Assembly: GCA_000193795.2 (NCBI GenBank)
Contig: AEPI01000028.1
Coordinates: forward strand, 35,109-99,108
Direction: 5' to 3'
Length of the DNA stretch: 64,000 nucleotides
DNA from: Neisseria lactamica NS19
GTDB taxonomy: Bacteria > Pseudomonadota > Gammaproteobacteria > Burkholderiales > Neisseriaceae
Part shown: positions 51,160 to 62,415 of the stretch, one piece after another
Layout of the letters: each line of letters begins with the position of its first letter
Position numbering within the stretch: the first letter of the stretch is position 1
Notes under the pieces: model-generated
What the model was told of the DNA's origin: nothing
The model's input: the letters and a program-made list of their open reading frames with translations, nothing else
Databases searched by the model: none
Made by a program: the position numbers and the translations under genes

Positions 51160-52506
51160 CTATTTGCCGATACAGAATCTCGAAAAAATCACGCCGAGCA
51201 AATCGTCTGCGGTAAATTCCCCCGTAATTTCGCCGCACGCAGCCTGGGCCAGGCGCAAATGTTCCGCAAGCAGCTCGATTTGACCGTTGCCGCACAAAGC
51301 CGCCAGCTCCAATTCCCCTTTTGCCGCCTGAAGCGCGTTCAAATGCCGCGCCCGCGCCAAAAACAGCCCTTCGCCCTCACCCTGCCAGCCGGCCTCGCGC
51401 AACAGCGTCTGCCTCAACACATCCAAACCCGCGCCCGTTTTCGCCGACAACGGAATCACCGTATCCGCACCCGTTTCAAAAGCAACCGCCGCACCCGTAT
51501 GCAAATCCGACTTGCTGTGAATTTCAATGCGTTTCAAATCCGGCGGCAGCGCGTCCAAAATCATCCGCGTCTTTTCATTCAGACCCTCGCGCGGATCGAC
51601 CAACACCAGCGCGACATCCGCCTCCGATACCGCCTTGCGGCTGCGTTCGATGCCGATGCGTTCGACCACGTCGTCCGTCTCGCGCAAACCTGCCGTATCG
51701 ACAATATGCACCGGCACACCGTCAATCAGGATACGTTCCCTGACCGCATCGCGGGTCGTACCCGCAATATCGGTAACAATCGCCACTTCGTCGCCCGCCA
51801 GCGCGTTCAGCAGGCTCGACTTGCCCACATTCGGCGCGCCGACCAATACGACATTCAGACCTTCACGCAAAATCACGCCCTGCTGCGCGTTGGTAAGCAC
51901 ATCATCCACGGCGCGGCGCAAGCCGTCCAGTTTGCCGCGTGCGTCCGCCGCTTCGAGAAAATCAATGTCTTCCTCGGGAAAATCTAGCGTCGCTTCGACC
52001 AGCATCCGCAAGGTAATCAAGTCTTCGACCAAACCGTGTATCCGCCGCGAAAAATCGCCCTTGAGCGAGCGCAACGCCAGACGCGCCGCCGAACGGCTGG
52101 ATGCGTCAATCAAATCCGCCACGCCTTCCGCCTGTGCCAAGTCCAGTTTGTCGTTTAAAAACGCACGCTTCGTAAACTCGCCCGGCTCGGCAAGGCGCGC
52201 GCCCAGTTCCAAACAGCGGTTCAGCAGCATATCCATCACCACCGGCCCGCCGTGTCCCTGAAGCTCGATGACATCTTCGCCCGTAAAACTTGCCGGTGCG
52301 GCAAAAAACAGTAGCAGCCCGCTGTCGATTGCCTGTCCGTCCGCGTCCGTAAAATCAGCATAGGTTGCCACGCGCGGCTTGGGCGTTTTCCCGCACAAAG
52401 CCTGCGCCATCGGCAGCAGGTTTTTCCCCGATATGCGTATCACGCCCACGCCGCCGCGCCCTGGTGCAGTAGCGACTGCCGCAATCGTTGGAACGTTATC
52501 CGACAT
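51160..52506 (-). CDS. mnmE: tRNA modification GTPase MnmE
   Basis: 448-residue GTPase that with MnmG makes 5-carboxymethylaminomethyl-uridine at tRNA wobble position 34. N-terminal formyl-THF-binding domain (about residues 1-120), G domain with Walker A GAPNVGKS (223-230), DIAGTTRD, DTAGLRE and NKxD-like recognition, and the C-terminal FCIGK motif that carries the catalytic Cys. Full length. It is convergent with the hpuAB unit and divergent from app. Confidence 0.96.
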   Translation of the reverse strand: MSDNVPTIAAVATAPGRGGVGVIRISGKNLLPMAQALCGKTPKPRVATYADFTDADGQAIDSGLLLFFAAPASFTGEDVIELQGHGGPVVMDMLLNRCLELGARLAEPGEFTKRAFLNDKLDLAQAEGVADLIDASSRSAARLALRSLKGDFSRRIHGLVEDLITLRMLVEATLDFPEEDIDFLEAADARGKLDGLRRAVDDVLTNAQQGVILREGLNVVLVGAPNVGKSSLLNALAGDEVAIVTDIAGTTRDAVRERILIDGVPVHIVDTAGLRETDDVVERIGIERSRKAVSEADVALVLVDPREGLNEKTRMILDALPPDLKRIEIHSKSDLHTGAAVAFETGADTVIPLSAKTGAGLDVLRQTLLREAGWQGEGEGLFLARARHLNALQAAKGELELAALCGNGQIELLAEHLRLAQAACGEITGEFTADDLLGVIFSRFCIGK

Positions 52507-52950
52507 AAAACCCCCGAAAATTCAAAACAGCCGCGATTATAGCAAATGCCGTCTGAAGTCCGACGGTTCGGCTTTCAGACGGCATCGTTTGCTCCGAGCG
52601 GCAGAGAGCGGCATATTCAGTCAAAAAATATCAAACAACAGAAAGTGATATAATTCGTCTCCACAATTTTTATCGGCGCAGATGCGGGTTTTTTACGATT
52701 TGGATGTTATTGGCAGCAAGTTAAAATCCCGTCCTTTCCACACAGGCAAGAAACCGGTTTCAAACAAATAAAACAATTACATACGTTTTTTATTCAAACC
52801 TGGCACCGGCCGCATCACGCTAAAACAAACCGTATTTTCTTTATCTTCACAATATAAAAATTTGCCCGACTCATTATTCTCAACACATACAGACTTTCGC
52901 CTGCTTCGCCCAAACGTCGCAAATGGCGGAGCAATCATCAAGGAATTTAA
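52507..52950. other. Intergenic region upstream of app
   Basis: About 440 bases without a supported gene. It holds a paired uptake sequence at 52545-52585 (AAATGCCGTCTGAA / TTCAGACGGCAT) and an extended -10 candidate TGATATAAT at 52646-52654 facing app. Otherwise AT-rich; the app leader would be about 290 bases long if that promoter is used. Confidence 0.5.
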
Positions 52951-55900
52951 ATGAAAACAAAACACAAACAGTTAAAACAAACTTCATTCCCAAAAACCGG
53001 CCGCATCCGATTCTCGCCTGCTTACTTGGCCATATGCCTGTCGTTCGGCATTTTGCCCCAAGCCCGGGCGGGACACACTTATTTCGGCATCAACTACCAA
53101 TACTATCGCGACTTTGCCGAAAATAAAGGCAAGTTTGCAGTCGGTGCGAAGGATATTGAGGTTTACGACAAAAAAGGGGATTTGGTCGGCAAATCAATGA
53201 CAAAAGCCCCGATGATTGATTTTTCCGTGGTTTCGCGTAACGGCGTGGCGGCATTGGTGGGCGATCAATATATTGTGAGCGTGGCGCATAATGGCGGCTA
53301 TAACAATGTTGATTTTGGTGCGGAGGGAGGCAATCCCGATCAGCACCGCTTTTCTTACCAAATTGTGAAAAGAAATAACTACAAACCTGACAATTCACAC
53401 CCTTACAACGGCGATTACCATATGCCGCGCCTGCATAAGTTCGTAACCGATGCAGAACCTGTCGAAATGACGGGTGACATGAGGGGGAATACCTATTCCG
53501 ATAAAGAAAAATATCCCGAACGTGTCCGCATCGGCTCAGGACACCACTATTGGCGTTATGATGATGACCAACACGGCGATTTATCCTACTCCGGCGCATG
53601 GTTAATTGGCGGCAATACACATATGCAGGGTTGGGGAAATAATGGCGTAGTTAGTTTGAGCGGCGATGTGCGCCATGCCAACGACTATGGCCCTATGCCG
53701 ATTGCAGGTGCGGCAGGCGACAGCGGTTCTCCAATGTTTATTTATGACAAAACAAACAATAAATGGCTGCTCAACGGAGTTTTACAAACCGGCTACCCTT
53801 ATTCCGGCAGGGAAAACGGTTTCCAGCTGATACGCAAAGATTGGTTCTATGATGACATTTACAGAGGCGATACACATACCGTCTTTTTCGAACCGCGCAG
53901 TAACGGACATTTTTCCTTTACATCCAACAACAACGGTACGGGTACGGTAACCGAAACCAACGAAAGGGTTTCCAATCCAAAGCTTAAAGTACAGACAGTC
54001 CGACTGTTTGACGAGTCTTTGAATGAAACTGATACAGAACCAGTTTACGCGGCAGGGGGTGTCAATCAGTACCGTCCAAGGTTAAACAACGGTGAAAACC
54101 TTTCTTTTATCGATTACGGCAACGGCAAACTCATCTTATCAAACAACATCAACCAAGGTGCCGGCGGTTTGTATTTTGAGGGTAACTTTACGGTCTCGCC
54201 TGAAAATAACGAAACTTGGCAAGGCGCGGGCGTTCATATCAGTGATGGCAGCACCGTTACTTGGAAAGTAAACGGCGTGGCAAACGACCGCCTGTCCAAA
54301 ATCGGCAAAGGCACATTACACGTTCAAGCCAAAGGGGAAAATCAAGGCTCGATCAGCGTGGGCGACGGTAAAGTTATCTTGGAACAGCAGTCGGACAATC
54401 AAGGCAAAAAACAAGCCTTTAGTGAAATCGGCTTGGTCAGCGGCAGGGGCACGGTGCAACTGAATGCCGATAATCAGTTTAACCCCGACAAACTCTATTT
54501 CGGCTTTCGCGGCGGACGTTTGGATTTAAACGGGCATTCGCTTTCGTTCCACCGTATTCAAAATACCGATGAAGGGGCGATGATTGTCAATCACAATGCC
54601 ACAACAACATCCACCGTTACCATTACAGGGAATGAAAGTATTACACAACCGAGTGGTAAGAATATCAATAGACTTAATTACAGCAAAGAAATTGCCTACA
54701 ACGGTTGGTTTGGCGAGAAAGATACGACCAAAACGAACGGGCGGCTCAATCTGAATTACCAACCGACAGAAGCGGATCGCACTTTACTGCTTTCCGGCGG
54801 AACAAATTTAAACGGTAACATCACGCAAACAAACGGCAAACTGTTTTTCAGCGGCAGACCAACACCGCACGCCTACAATCATTTAAACGACCATTGGTCG
54901 CAAAAAGAGGGCATTCCTCGCGGGGAAATCGTGTGGGACAACGACTGGATCAACCGCACATTTAAAGCGGAAAACTTCCATATTCAGGGCGGGCAGGCGG
55001 TGGTTTCCCGCAATGTTTCTAACATTGAGGGGAATTGGACAATCAGCAATAACGCCAACGCCACATTCGGTGTTGTACCAAATCAGGAAAATACCATTTG
55101 CACGCGTTCGGATTGGAACGGGTTGACGACTTGTAGAACAGATAAATTAACTGATGAGAAAACCATTAAATCATTGCCGCGCACGCAAGTGAAGGGCAAT
55201 GTGCAATTATCTAACACTGCAAATCTTTTGGCTTCAGGGCTTGTAGATTTAGTCGGCAATGTAACCCTAACAAATCAAAGCCAATTTACATTAAGCAATA
55301 ATGCAACCCAAACAGGCAATATCCGACTTTCCGGCAACGCTAAGGCAAACGTAAGCCATTCCGCACTCAACGGCAATGTCTCCCTAGCCGATAAGGCAGT
55401 ATTCCATTTTGAAAACAGCCGCTTTACCGGACAAATCAGCGGCGACAAGGATACGGCATTACACTTAAAAGACAGCGAATGGACGCTGCCGTCTGGCACG
55501 GAATTAGGCAATCTAAACCTTGACAACGCCACCATTACGCTCAATTCCGCCTATCGCCACGATGCGGCAGGCGCGCAAACCGGCAGTGCGGCAGATGCGC
55601 CGCGCCGTTCGCGCCGTTCCCTATTATCCGTTACGCCTCCGGCTTCGGCAGAATCCCGTTTCAACACGCTGACGGTAAACGGAAATTAAACGGGCAGGGA
55701 ACATTCCGCTTTATGTCCGAACTGTTCGGCTACCGCAGCGACAAATTGAAGCTGGCGGAAAGTTCCGAAGGCACTTACACCTTGGCGGTCAACAATACCG
55801 GCAACGAACCCGTAAGCCTTGAGCAGTTGACGGTAGTGGAAGGGAAAGACAACAAACCGCTGTCCGACAATCTTAATTTCACCCTGCAAAACGAACACGT

Positions 55901-57853
55901 CGATGCCGGCGCATGGCGTTATCAGCTTATCCGCAAAGACGGCGAGTTCCGCCTGTACAATCCGGTCAAAGAACAAGAGCTTTCCGACAAACTCGACCGG
56001 GCGGGAAAAACAGAAGCCGCCCTGACGGCGAAACAGGCGCAGCTTGCCGCCAAACAACAGGAGGAAGAAGAAAAGGTGCGCCTGAAAAAAGCGGCAATTT
56101 CCGGCGCTGTGCCGTCTGAAAGCGAGTTGAACCGCCTCAATGCCGAACTTGAAGAGGCAAAAAAACAAACCGCCGCCGCCCAAGCCGCACAGGCGGAAAA
56201 AGAAGCCGCGTGGACGCAGGCAAAAACGGCGGCAGCCGAAGCAGGCAGGCGCGCCGAAGAAGCCGATGCCGGCTACCGGCGCGGCAACACCTTGGAAGGC
56301 GCGGAAAATGCGGACGCGGCAAACCTTGCGTTGGCGAAGGCGCAAATTGCCGAACAAACCGCCAAAATCGATTGGGCGGAAGCCAAATTGGCGCACCTGA
56401 ACCGAATCAGGGACGAGCGTGAAAAAGCCGTTGCCGCCGCCGGGGAGGCAAAAGCCCTTGCCGACAAAATCGCAGAAACGGCGAAAGAAAAACAAGATTT
56501 GCAATCAATGGCGCTTTCACTGGCGAATGTGAAGGAAGAGCTGGTTATCACAGAGGCGGAACTGCAAAACGCCAAAGCCGAACGCGCAGGGTTGGAGGCA
56601 AAACAGGCATTGTTGGAACGCAGGCAGTCCGACAAAGCGCAAAAAGAACAGGAAGCGCAAACCGCCCTAACCGCCGCCCGACAATCGGAAGCGGCGCGCG
56701 AAGGTGCGGCGGAAGCCAAGAAACAGGCGGAAAAAGACAACGCGCAAAGCCTTGACGCGCTGAATGCCGCCGGGCGCGATGCCGCAGGGAAGGCAGAAAG
56801 CGTTGCCGAACTGGCCCGGCAGGCAGGCGCGGAAAATGCCGGCATGATGCAGGCGGAGGAAGAAAAAAACAGGCGCAGGCGGATAAAGACACCGCCTTGG
56901 AGAAACAGCGCGAAGCGGAAACCCGGCCGGTTACTACCGCCTTCCGCCGCGCCCGCCGGGACTTGCCGCAGCCGCAGCCCCAACCGCAGCGCGACCTGAT
57001 CAGCCGTTACGCCAACGGCGGTTTGAGCGAGTTGTCCGCCACGCTCAACAGCGTTTTCGCCGTACAGGACGAATTGGACCGCGTGTTTGCCGAAGACCGC
57101 CGCAACGCCGTCTGGACAAACGGCATCCGGGATACCAAACACTACCGTTCACAAGATTTCCGCGCCTACCGCCAACAAACCGACCTGCGCCAAATCGGTA
57201 TGCAGAAAAACCTCGGCAGCGGACGCGTCGGCATCCTGTTTTCGCACAACCGGACCGAAAACACCTTCGACGACGGCATCGGCAACTCGGCACGGCTTGC
57301 CCACGGCGCCGTTTTCGGGCAATACGGCATCGGCAGATTCGACATCGGCATCAGCGCGGGCGCGGGTTTCGGCAGCGGCAGCCTTTCAGACGGCATCGGA
57401 GGCAAAATCCGCCGCCGCGTGCTGCATTACGGCATTCAGGCAAGATACCGCGCCGGTTTCGGCGGATTCGGCATCGAACCGCATATCGGCGCAACGCGCT
57501 ATTTCGTCCAAAAAGCGGATTACCGCTACGAAAACGTCAATATCGCCACCCCCGGCCTTGCGTTCAACCGCTACCGCGCAGGCATTAAGGCAGATTATTC
57601 ATTCAAACCGGCGCAACACATTTCCATCACGCCTTATTTGAGCCTGTCCTATACCGATGCCGCTTCGGGCAAAGTCCGAACACGCGTCAATACCGCCGTA
57701 TTGACTCAGGATTTCGGCAAAACCCGCAGTGCGGAATGGGGCGTAAACGCCGAAATCAAAGGTTTCACGCTGACCCTCCACGCAGCCGCCGCCAAGGGGC
57801 CGCAATTGGAAGCGCAACACAGCGCGGGCATCAAATTAGACTACCGCTGGTAA
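52951..57853 (+). pseudogene. app: App autotransporter (serine protease adhesin), broken by two frameshifts
   Basis: App is a meningococcal autotransporter of the IgA1-protease family that binds and cleaves at the surface and is auto-released. Signal peptide through residue 40 (QARA-G), passenger with His113 region (VSVAHNGG) and GDSGSP (Ser258), the autocleavage region RRSRRSLL near residue 895, then a charged alpha-helical linker and the C-terminal barrel (about 57030-57853, ends KLDYRW). Two A-run losses break the frame: near 55683-55685 (GGAAATTAA; one more A gives GKLNGQGTF) and at 56863-56869 (A7; A8 gives EEEKKQAQAD). Restored it would be about 1634 residues, longer than the common App because of an extended coiled linker. 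Confidence 0.93.
55960..56890 (+). other. Extended coiled-coil linker of app
   Basis: Roughly 300 residues of Ala/Glu/Lys/Gln-rich heptad-like sequence, encoded between the passenger and the barrel of app. It resembles the alpha-peptide region of neisserial IgA1 proteases more than the short linker of typical App. Arginine/lysine-rich patches could be nuclear-localisation-like. Confidence 0.6.
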
Positions 57854-57891
57854 GCAGACAAAAGGGGTTATCATTAAAATAGAAAATAACC

Positions 57892-58062
57892 ATTCCCGCG
57901 AAAGCGGGAATCCGGTTTTTTTGAGTTTCAATCATTTCCGGTAAATTCTTGCCGCTTTGAGTTTCCGAATGCCCGCTTTCGCGGGAATGACGAATGAGAA
58001 AGTTACTCGAAACTCAAAAGAAACCGAAACCGGACGGACTGGATTCCCGCCTGCGCGGGAAT
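57892..58062. repeat. dRS3 cluster between app and polA
   Basis: Palindromes ATTCCC-N8-GGGAAT at 57892-57911 and 58043-58062, and a degenerate copy at 57969-57988, in the 247-base gap between convergent app and polA. Confidence 0.85.
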
Positions 58063-58100
58063 GACGGCGGCAAGGTTTTTTCAGATGGGTTTCTGCAACG

Positions 58101-60896
58101 TCAATGCGCCTCTTCCCAATTCATCCCCGCGCCCACTTCCGCCGCCAGCGGCACATCCAGCATCCCGTCATCCACTTTCGCCATCATCTGCGGCAGTTTT
58201 TCTTTCACCAAATCCAACTCGGCTTCGGGGACTTCCAACACCAGTTCGTCATGCACCTGCATAATCAGTTTGCTTTGCAAGAGGCCGTCTGAAAGCCAGT
58301 TTCGCACGTCTATCATGGCGCGTTTGATGAGGTCGGACGCGGTACCCTGCATCGGGGCGTTGATGGCGGCGCGTTCGGCACGGGCGCGGATGTTGGCGTT
58401 TGTGTGGCGGATGTCGGGCAGGTAAAGCCTTCTGCCGAATAAGGTTTCGACATAACCTTGCCCTGCCGCGCTTTCCCTGGCGCGCTGCATGTATTCGGCA
58501 ACGCCGGGGTAGCGGGCGAAATAGCGGTCGATAAAGTTTTTGGCGGAAAGGTTGTCGATGCCCAATGATTTTGCCAAACCGTATTGCCCCATACCGTAGA
58601 TTAAGCCGAAGTTGATGGTTTTGGCGTAGCGGCGTTGTTCGGACGAGACGTTTTCAGGGGCAATACCGAATACTTCGGCGGCGGTGCGGCGGTGTACGTC
58701 TTCGCCGTTTTGGAACGCGGCGATGAGGGTTTTGTCTCCGGAGAGGTGCGCCATAATGCGGAGCTCGATTTGGGAATAGTCGGCGGAAACGATGACGCTG
58801 CCTTGCGGTGCGGTGAAGGCGCGGCGGACTTTACGCCCTTCTTCGGTACGGATGGGGATGTTTTGCAGGTTGGGGTTGTTGCCGGCGAGGCGGCCGGTAA
58901 TGGCGACGGCTTGGGCGTAGGTGGTATGCACGCGCTTATCCCGAGGCGAAATCATTTCGGGCAGTTTGTCGGTGTAGGTGGATTTGAGTTTCGCCAGGCT
59001 GCGGTTTTTCAGGATGATTTTGGGCAGCGGATAGTCGGGCGCGAGTTGTTCCAACACGTCTTCGTTGGTCGAAATGCCGCCTTTGGCGGTTTTTTTCAGC
59101 CCTTTTGTCGGAATGCCCATTTTGTCGAACAGGATTTCTTGAAGCTGTTTGGGCGAGTTGAGGTTGAACGGCTGCCCGGCGGCGGCGTAGGCTTCTTGTT
59201 CGAGCTTCATCAGCTCTGCACCGAGTTCCGCGCTTTGGCGGGCGAGTTCGGCACGGTCGATTTGCACACCGACGCGTTCCATTTCAAACAATACCTGCGC
59301 GACGGGCAGCTCCATTTTTTCATACATTTCAAGCTGTTTTTCGTCCATTTGCGCGCGCAGGCGCGCTTCGAGGCGCAGGGCGAAATCGGCATCTTGGGCG
59401 GCGTATCCGGTTGCCGGCCCGATGGCGACATCGGCAAAACCGATTTGTTTCGCGCCTTTGCCGCACAGCGATTCGTAGGTAATGGTTTCCAAGCCCAGCC
59501 AGCGTCCGGACAATTCGTCCAAGCCGTGTCCGAGGTGGCTTTCGATGATGTAGGAAGCAAGCATCGCATCGCCGGCAATGCCGTTTAAGGCAATGCCGTA
59601 GTTGGCGAAAACGTGTTGGTCGTATTTGAGGTTTTGCCCGATTTTTTTCAGGGCGGGGTTTTCCAAATGCGGTTTCAGACGGTCTAATACGTCTTGCAAA
59701 TCAAGCTGTTCGGGCGCGGCGGTCAGGCTGTGCCCTACGGGGATGTAAACCGCTTCGCCTGCTTGGAACGCGATGCTGATGCCGACTAACGAGGCGTTCA
59801 TCGCGTCTAATGACGTGGTTTCCGTATCGATGCCGATTGTGTCCGCCTGCGACAGTTTGTCCAACAAGGCGGCAAACTGCGCTTCGGTGGTAACGGCTTG
59901 ATAATCCAGCTTTTCGGGGGCGGGGGCAAGTTCGGGTTGTTTTTCAGACGGCATCTCCGCATTCAAAGCCGCCTGCTCGCCGATGCTCTCGCTGCCGAAC
60001 AAATCATCGGTCGATCCGGTATTCATGTTTGATTCCGCCTCTTTCAGCCAGGTGCGGAAGCCCCAGCGTTTGAAATCGACAACCAGTTGCGTCCATTTCG
60101 GCGCGGTACGGCGCAGGCTTTCGATGCCGTCTGAAAGCTCGGTGTGCAAGTCCACATCGGTTTTAATCGTCACCAAATCATACGACAGCGGCAGGCGCGG
60201 CAGGGCGGCACGCAGATTCTCGCCCACTTTGCCCTTGATTTCCGCCGCGTGTTCCATCACGCCCGCCAGCGAGCCGTAGGCTTCCAGCCATTTCACCGCT
60301 GTTTTCGGGCCGCATTTTTCCACGCCCGGCACGTTGTCCACCTTGTCGCCCATCAGCGCGAGATAATCGCGGATTTGGTCGGGGCGCACGCCGAATTTCT
60401 CCTTCACGCCTTCAATATCCAGCGTTTCGCCGCTCATCGTGTTCACCAGCGTTACGCATTCGTTTACCAGCTGCGCCATGTCCTTGTCGCCGGTCGAAAC
60501 AATGACTCGCAAACCATGTTCCGCCCCCTGTTTCGCCAGCGTGCCGATCACATCGTCCGCTTCCACCTGCGGAATCACCAATACCGGCCAGCCTGTCAGC
60601 CGCACCAAATCCGGCAAGGCTGCCGCCTGCGGGCGCAAATCGTCGGGCATCGGCGGGCGCGTCGCCTTGTATTCTTCAAACATTTGATGGCGGAAATTTT
60701 TGCCTTTCGCATCAAAAACCACCGCGCAATAATCGTGCGGATATTCCGACCGCAAACGGCGCAACATATTCAATACGCCATACAGCGCGCCCGTCGGCGC
60801 GCCGTCGGGTGCAGTCAGGTTTTGCCCCATCGCGTGATAGGCGCGGTAAAGATAGGAAGAGCCGTCAACGAGGAGGAGTGTAGGTCTGTTGGACAT
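58101..60896 (-). CDS. polA: DNA polymerase I
   Basis: 931-residue replication/repair polymerase starting MSNRPTLLLVDGSSYLYRAYHA at 60896; the 45 codons before it in frame begin with an uptake sequence and look non-coding. 5'-nuclease domain (about residues 1-290), a 3'-exonuclease-like domain (about 320-510, with TIGIDTETTSLD, DxE preserved), then the polymerase domain with VSADYSQIELRIMAHLSGD (motif A), KTINFGLIYGM (motif B) and MQVHDELVLEVP (motif C, HDE). Full family length. Several uptake sequences are embedded. Confidence 0.97.
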   Translation of the reverse strand: MSNRPTLLLVDGSSYLYRAYHAMGQNLTAPDGAPTGALYGVLNMLRRLRSEYPHDYCAVVFDAKGKNFRHQMFEEYKATRPPMPDDLRPQAAALPDLVRLTGWPVLVIPQVEADDVIGTLAKQGAEHGLRVIVSTGDKDMAQLVNECVTLVNTMSGETLDIEGVKEKFGVRPDQIRDYLALMGDKVDNVPGVEKCGPKTAVKWLEAYGSLAGVMEHAAEIKGKVGENLRAALPRLPLSYDLVTIKTDVDLHTELSDGIESLRRTAPKWTQLVVDFKRWGFRTWLKEAESNMNTGSTDDLFGSESIGEQAALNAEMPSEKQPELAPAPEKLDYQAVTTEAQFAALLDKLSQADTIGIDTETTSLDAMNASLVGISIAFQAGEAVYIPVGHSLTAAPEQLDLQDVLDRLKPHLENPALKKIGQNLKYDQHVFANYGIALNGIAGDAMLASYIIESHLGHGLDELSGRWLGLETITYESLCGKGAKQIGFADVAIGPATGYAAQDADFALRLEARLRAQMDEKQLEMYEKMELPVAQVLFEMERVGVQIDRAELARQSAELGAELMKLEQEAYAAAGQPFNLNSPKQLQEILFDKMGIPTKGLKKTAKGGISTNEDVLEQLAPDYPLPKIILKNRSLAKLKSTYTDKLPEMISPRDKRVHTTYAQAVAITGRLAGNNPNLQNIPIRTEEGRKVRRAFTAPQGSVIVSADYSQIELRIMAHLSGDKTLIAAFQNGEDVHRRTAAEVFGIAPENVSSEQRRYAKTINFGLIYGMGQYGLAKSLGIDNLSAKNFIDRYFARYPGVAEYMQRARESAAGQGYVETLFGRRLYLPDIRHTNANIRARAERAAINAPMQGTASDLIKRAMIDVRNWLSDGLLQSKLIMQVHDELVLEVPEAELDLVKEKLPQMMAKVDDGMLDVPLAAEVGAGMNWEEAH

Positions 60897-60997
60897 AAAA
60901 AACCCGCTTGAAACCGATAAGACAGAAAAAGAAACAGGGAAGGACGATGCCGGCTTAAAACCCGCCCCCGGACAAGCCGAGATTATAACGGAAAAGG

Positions 60998-61034
60998 CAA
61001 ATGCCGTCTGAAACCCTTGTTCAGACGGCATTTG
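60998..61034 (-). terminator. Paired uptake-sequence terminator after luxS
   Basis: CAAATGCCGTCTGAA / TTCAGACGGCATTTG just beyond the luxS stop on the minus strand, in front of polA. Confidence 0.85.
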
Positions 61035-61041
61035 CGGCGGA

Positions 61042-61548
61042 TTAGGCGTTCAGCAGCCCTTCGTCCAGCGTCAGCTCTTCGTTTTTATTCACCGCCACTT
61101 TGCGCGCCAACACGTTTTGCGCGATTTGTTGCGCTTCGGCAAGCGAGTGCATTTGATAAGTGCCGCATTGGTATTCGTTCAACTCGGGGATTTTGCTTTG
61201 GTCTTCGACATTCAAAACATCCTGCATCGAAGCCAGCCACGCATCGGCAACCTGCTGCTCGGAAGGCGTGCCGATAAGGCTCATATAAAAACCGGTACGG
61301 CAGCCCATCGGGGAAATGTCGATGATTTCCACGCCGTTGCCGTTCAAGTGGTCGCGCATAAAGCCTGCAAACAAATGCTCCAGCGTGTGTATGCCTTTTT
61401 CAGGCAGGATTTCTTTGTTGGGAACGCAAAAGCGCAGGTCGAATACGGTAATGGTGTCGACTTTGGGCGTGGTCATGGTTTTCGCCACGCGTACGGCGGG
61501 GGCGTGCATACGGGTGTGGTCGACTTTGAAACTGTCTAACAGGGGCAT
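61042..61548 (-). CDS. luxS: S-ribosylhomocysteine lyase LuxS
   Basis: 168-residue metalloenzyme of the activated-methyl cycle that splits S-ribosylhomocysteine to homocysteine and DPD, the AI-2 precursor. The metal ligands HTLEH (about residues 57-61) and the QCGTYQMH cysteine (about 128) are intact, with the catalytic Cys in SPMGCRTGFY. Start MPLLDSFKVDHTRM. Function here as a metabolic enzyme or signal maker cannot be told. Confidence 0.97.
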   Translation of the reverse strand: MPLLDSFKVDHTRMHAPAVRVAKTMTTPKVDTITVFDLRFCVPNKEILPEKGIHTLEHLFAGFMRDHLNGNGVEIIDISPMGCRTGFYMSLIGTPSEQQVADAWLASMQDVLNVEDQSKIPELNEYQCGTYQMHSLAEAQQIAQNVLARKVAVNKNEELTLDEGLLNA

Positions 61549-61569
61549 TGGGTTATCCTTTTGAGTGGT

Positions 61570-61989
61570 TTATGTAGGTTTTCGGGATAGGATTTTGTCC
61601 AGCAATTCATCGTCCAAGACGCGGTTTTCGACTTTCACCCATTCGCCGCCTGCTTCAGGGAAGCCGTTGCGGCAATATCCTGCCTGTTCGACAAAATCAT
61701 AGACGGCATGAATGTAGTCGTTGATACACAATGCGGCTATGGTGCAGGCATCATCCCATAAAATCAAGACATGATTGGGGATATGTTTGTCGGATACATC
61801 TTCGACATTGTAGATATGCAAGGCATCTAGAATCCCGTCTTGCGAAGCGGCATAGAAGTAGCCCGTGTCGCCGTCGTCTTCAAAGACGACACCATAAGGG
61901 ATATGTTTGGAAAATGATTCTAAAACTTTAGGCGTGCCGACAGTAAAGTCTTTGATTTCGGAAGTCAGATATAGCGGTAATTGTGCCAT
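61570..61989 (-). CDS. Uncharacterised protein (DUF2251-like)
   Basis: 139-residue protein with no signal peptide or membrane segment. It begins MAQLPLYLTSEIKDFTVGTP, with GVVFEDDGDTGYFYAAS and LILWDDACTIAALCIND blocks, suggesting a conserved cytosolic alpha/beta fold; my recollection is the DUF2251 group, but I am not sure. It lies between luxS and cyaY on the same strand with short gaps. Role unknown. Confidence 0.6.
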   Translation of the reverse strand: MAQLPLYLTSEIKDFTVGTPKVLESFSKHIPYGVVFEDDGDTGYFYAASQDGILDALHIYNVEDVSDKHIPNHVLILWDDACTIAALCINDYIHAVYDFVEQAGYCRNGFPEAGGEWVKVENRVLDDELLDKILSRKPT

Positions 61990-62021
61990 TGGGTAACAAT
62001 CTCTTTGTGATCACTCTCAAA

Positions 62022-62345
62022 TTACAATTCGGCAATCTCCACCGCTTCGCCCGAAGCCGCGCTCAGGGCTTCGTTCAAAACATCGTAGAAATCCCGTCCG
62101 TCGCGCGTTGCCAGCCATTTGCCGTTTTTCTCGGCGAAATGGTAGCCGCCGCTTTTTGCGGCAATCCACAATTCTTGGTTGGGCGTGTGGCGGTTGACGA
62201 TGATTTGCGTGCCGTCTCCGGCTTCGATGGTCAGGACGTTTCCGGTAAACCGGCAGTCGAAATCCCAGCCGTTTTCGTCGATTTGGTCTTCGATGTGTTC
62301 GAACAATTCTTCGCTCATGCGGATGAATTTGCTTTCGGTCATCAT
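62022..62345 (-). CDS. cyaY: Frataxin-like iron-sulfur protein CyaY
   Basis: 107-residue bacterial frataxin that regulates the Fe-S cluster desulfurase complex IscS. The acidic N-terminal helix (EELFEHIEDQIDEN) and beta-sheet blocks LTIEAGDGTQIIVNRHTPNQELWIAAKSGGYHF are the family signature. It reads MMTESKFIRM or MTESKFIRM at the start; either Met is possible. Confidence 0.94.
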   Translation of the reverse strand: MMTESKFIRMSEELFEHIEDQIDENGWDFDCRFTGNVLTIEAGDGTQIIVNRHTPNQELWIAAKSGGYHFAEKNGKWLATRDGRDFYDVLNEALSAASGEAVEIAEL

Positions 62346-62415
62346 AGCTTTTTGCGTGTTTTTTGTTTAAGATGCCGAATCTTGCCACATTCGCGCTTAT
62401 GAAGGAAGTTTACCG

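Noticed and set aside
55689..55713. Treating the app 3' half as a separate gene
   Set aside because: Sequence continues the App passenger end and linker without break apart from one missing base, so it is one broken gene.
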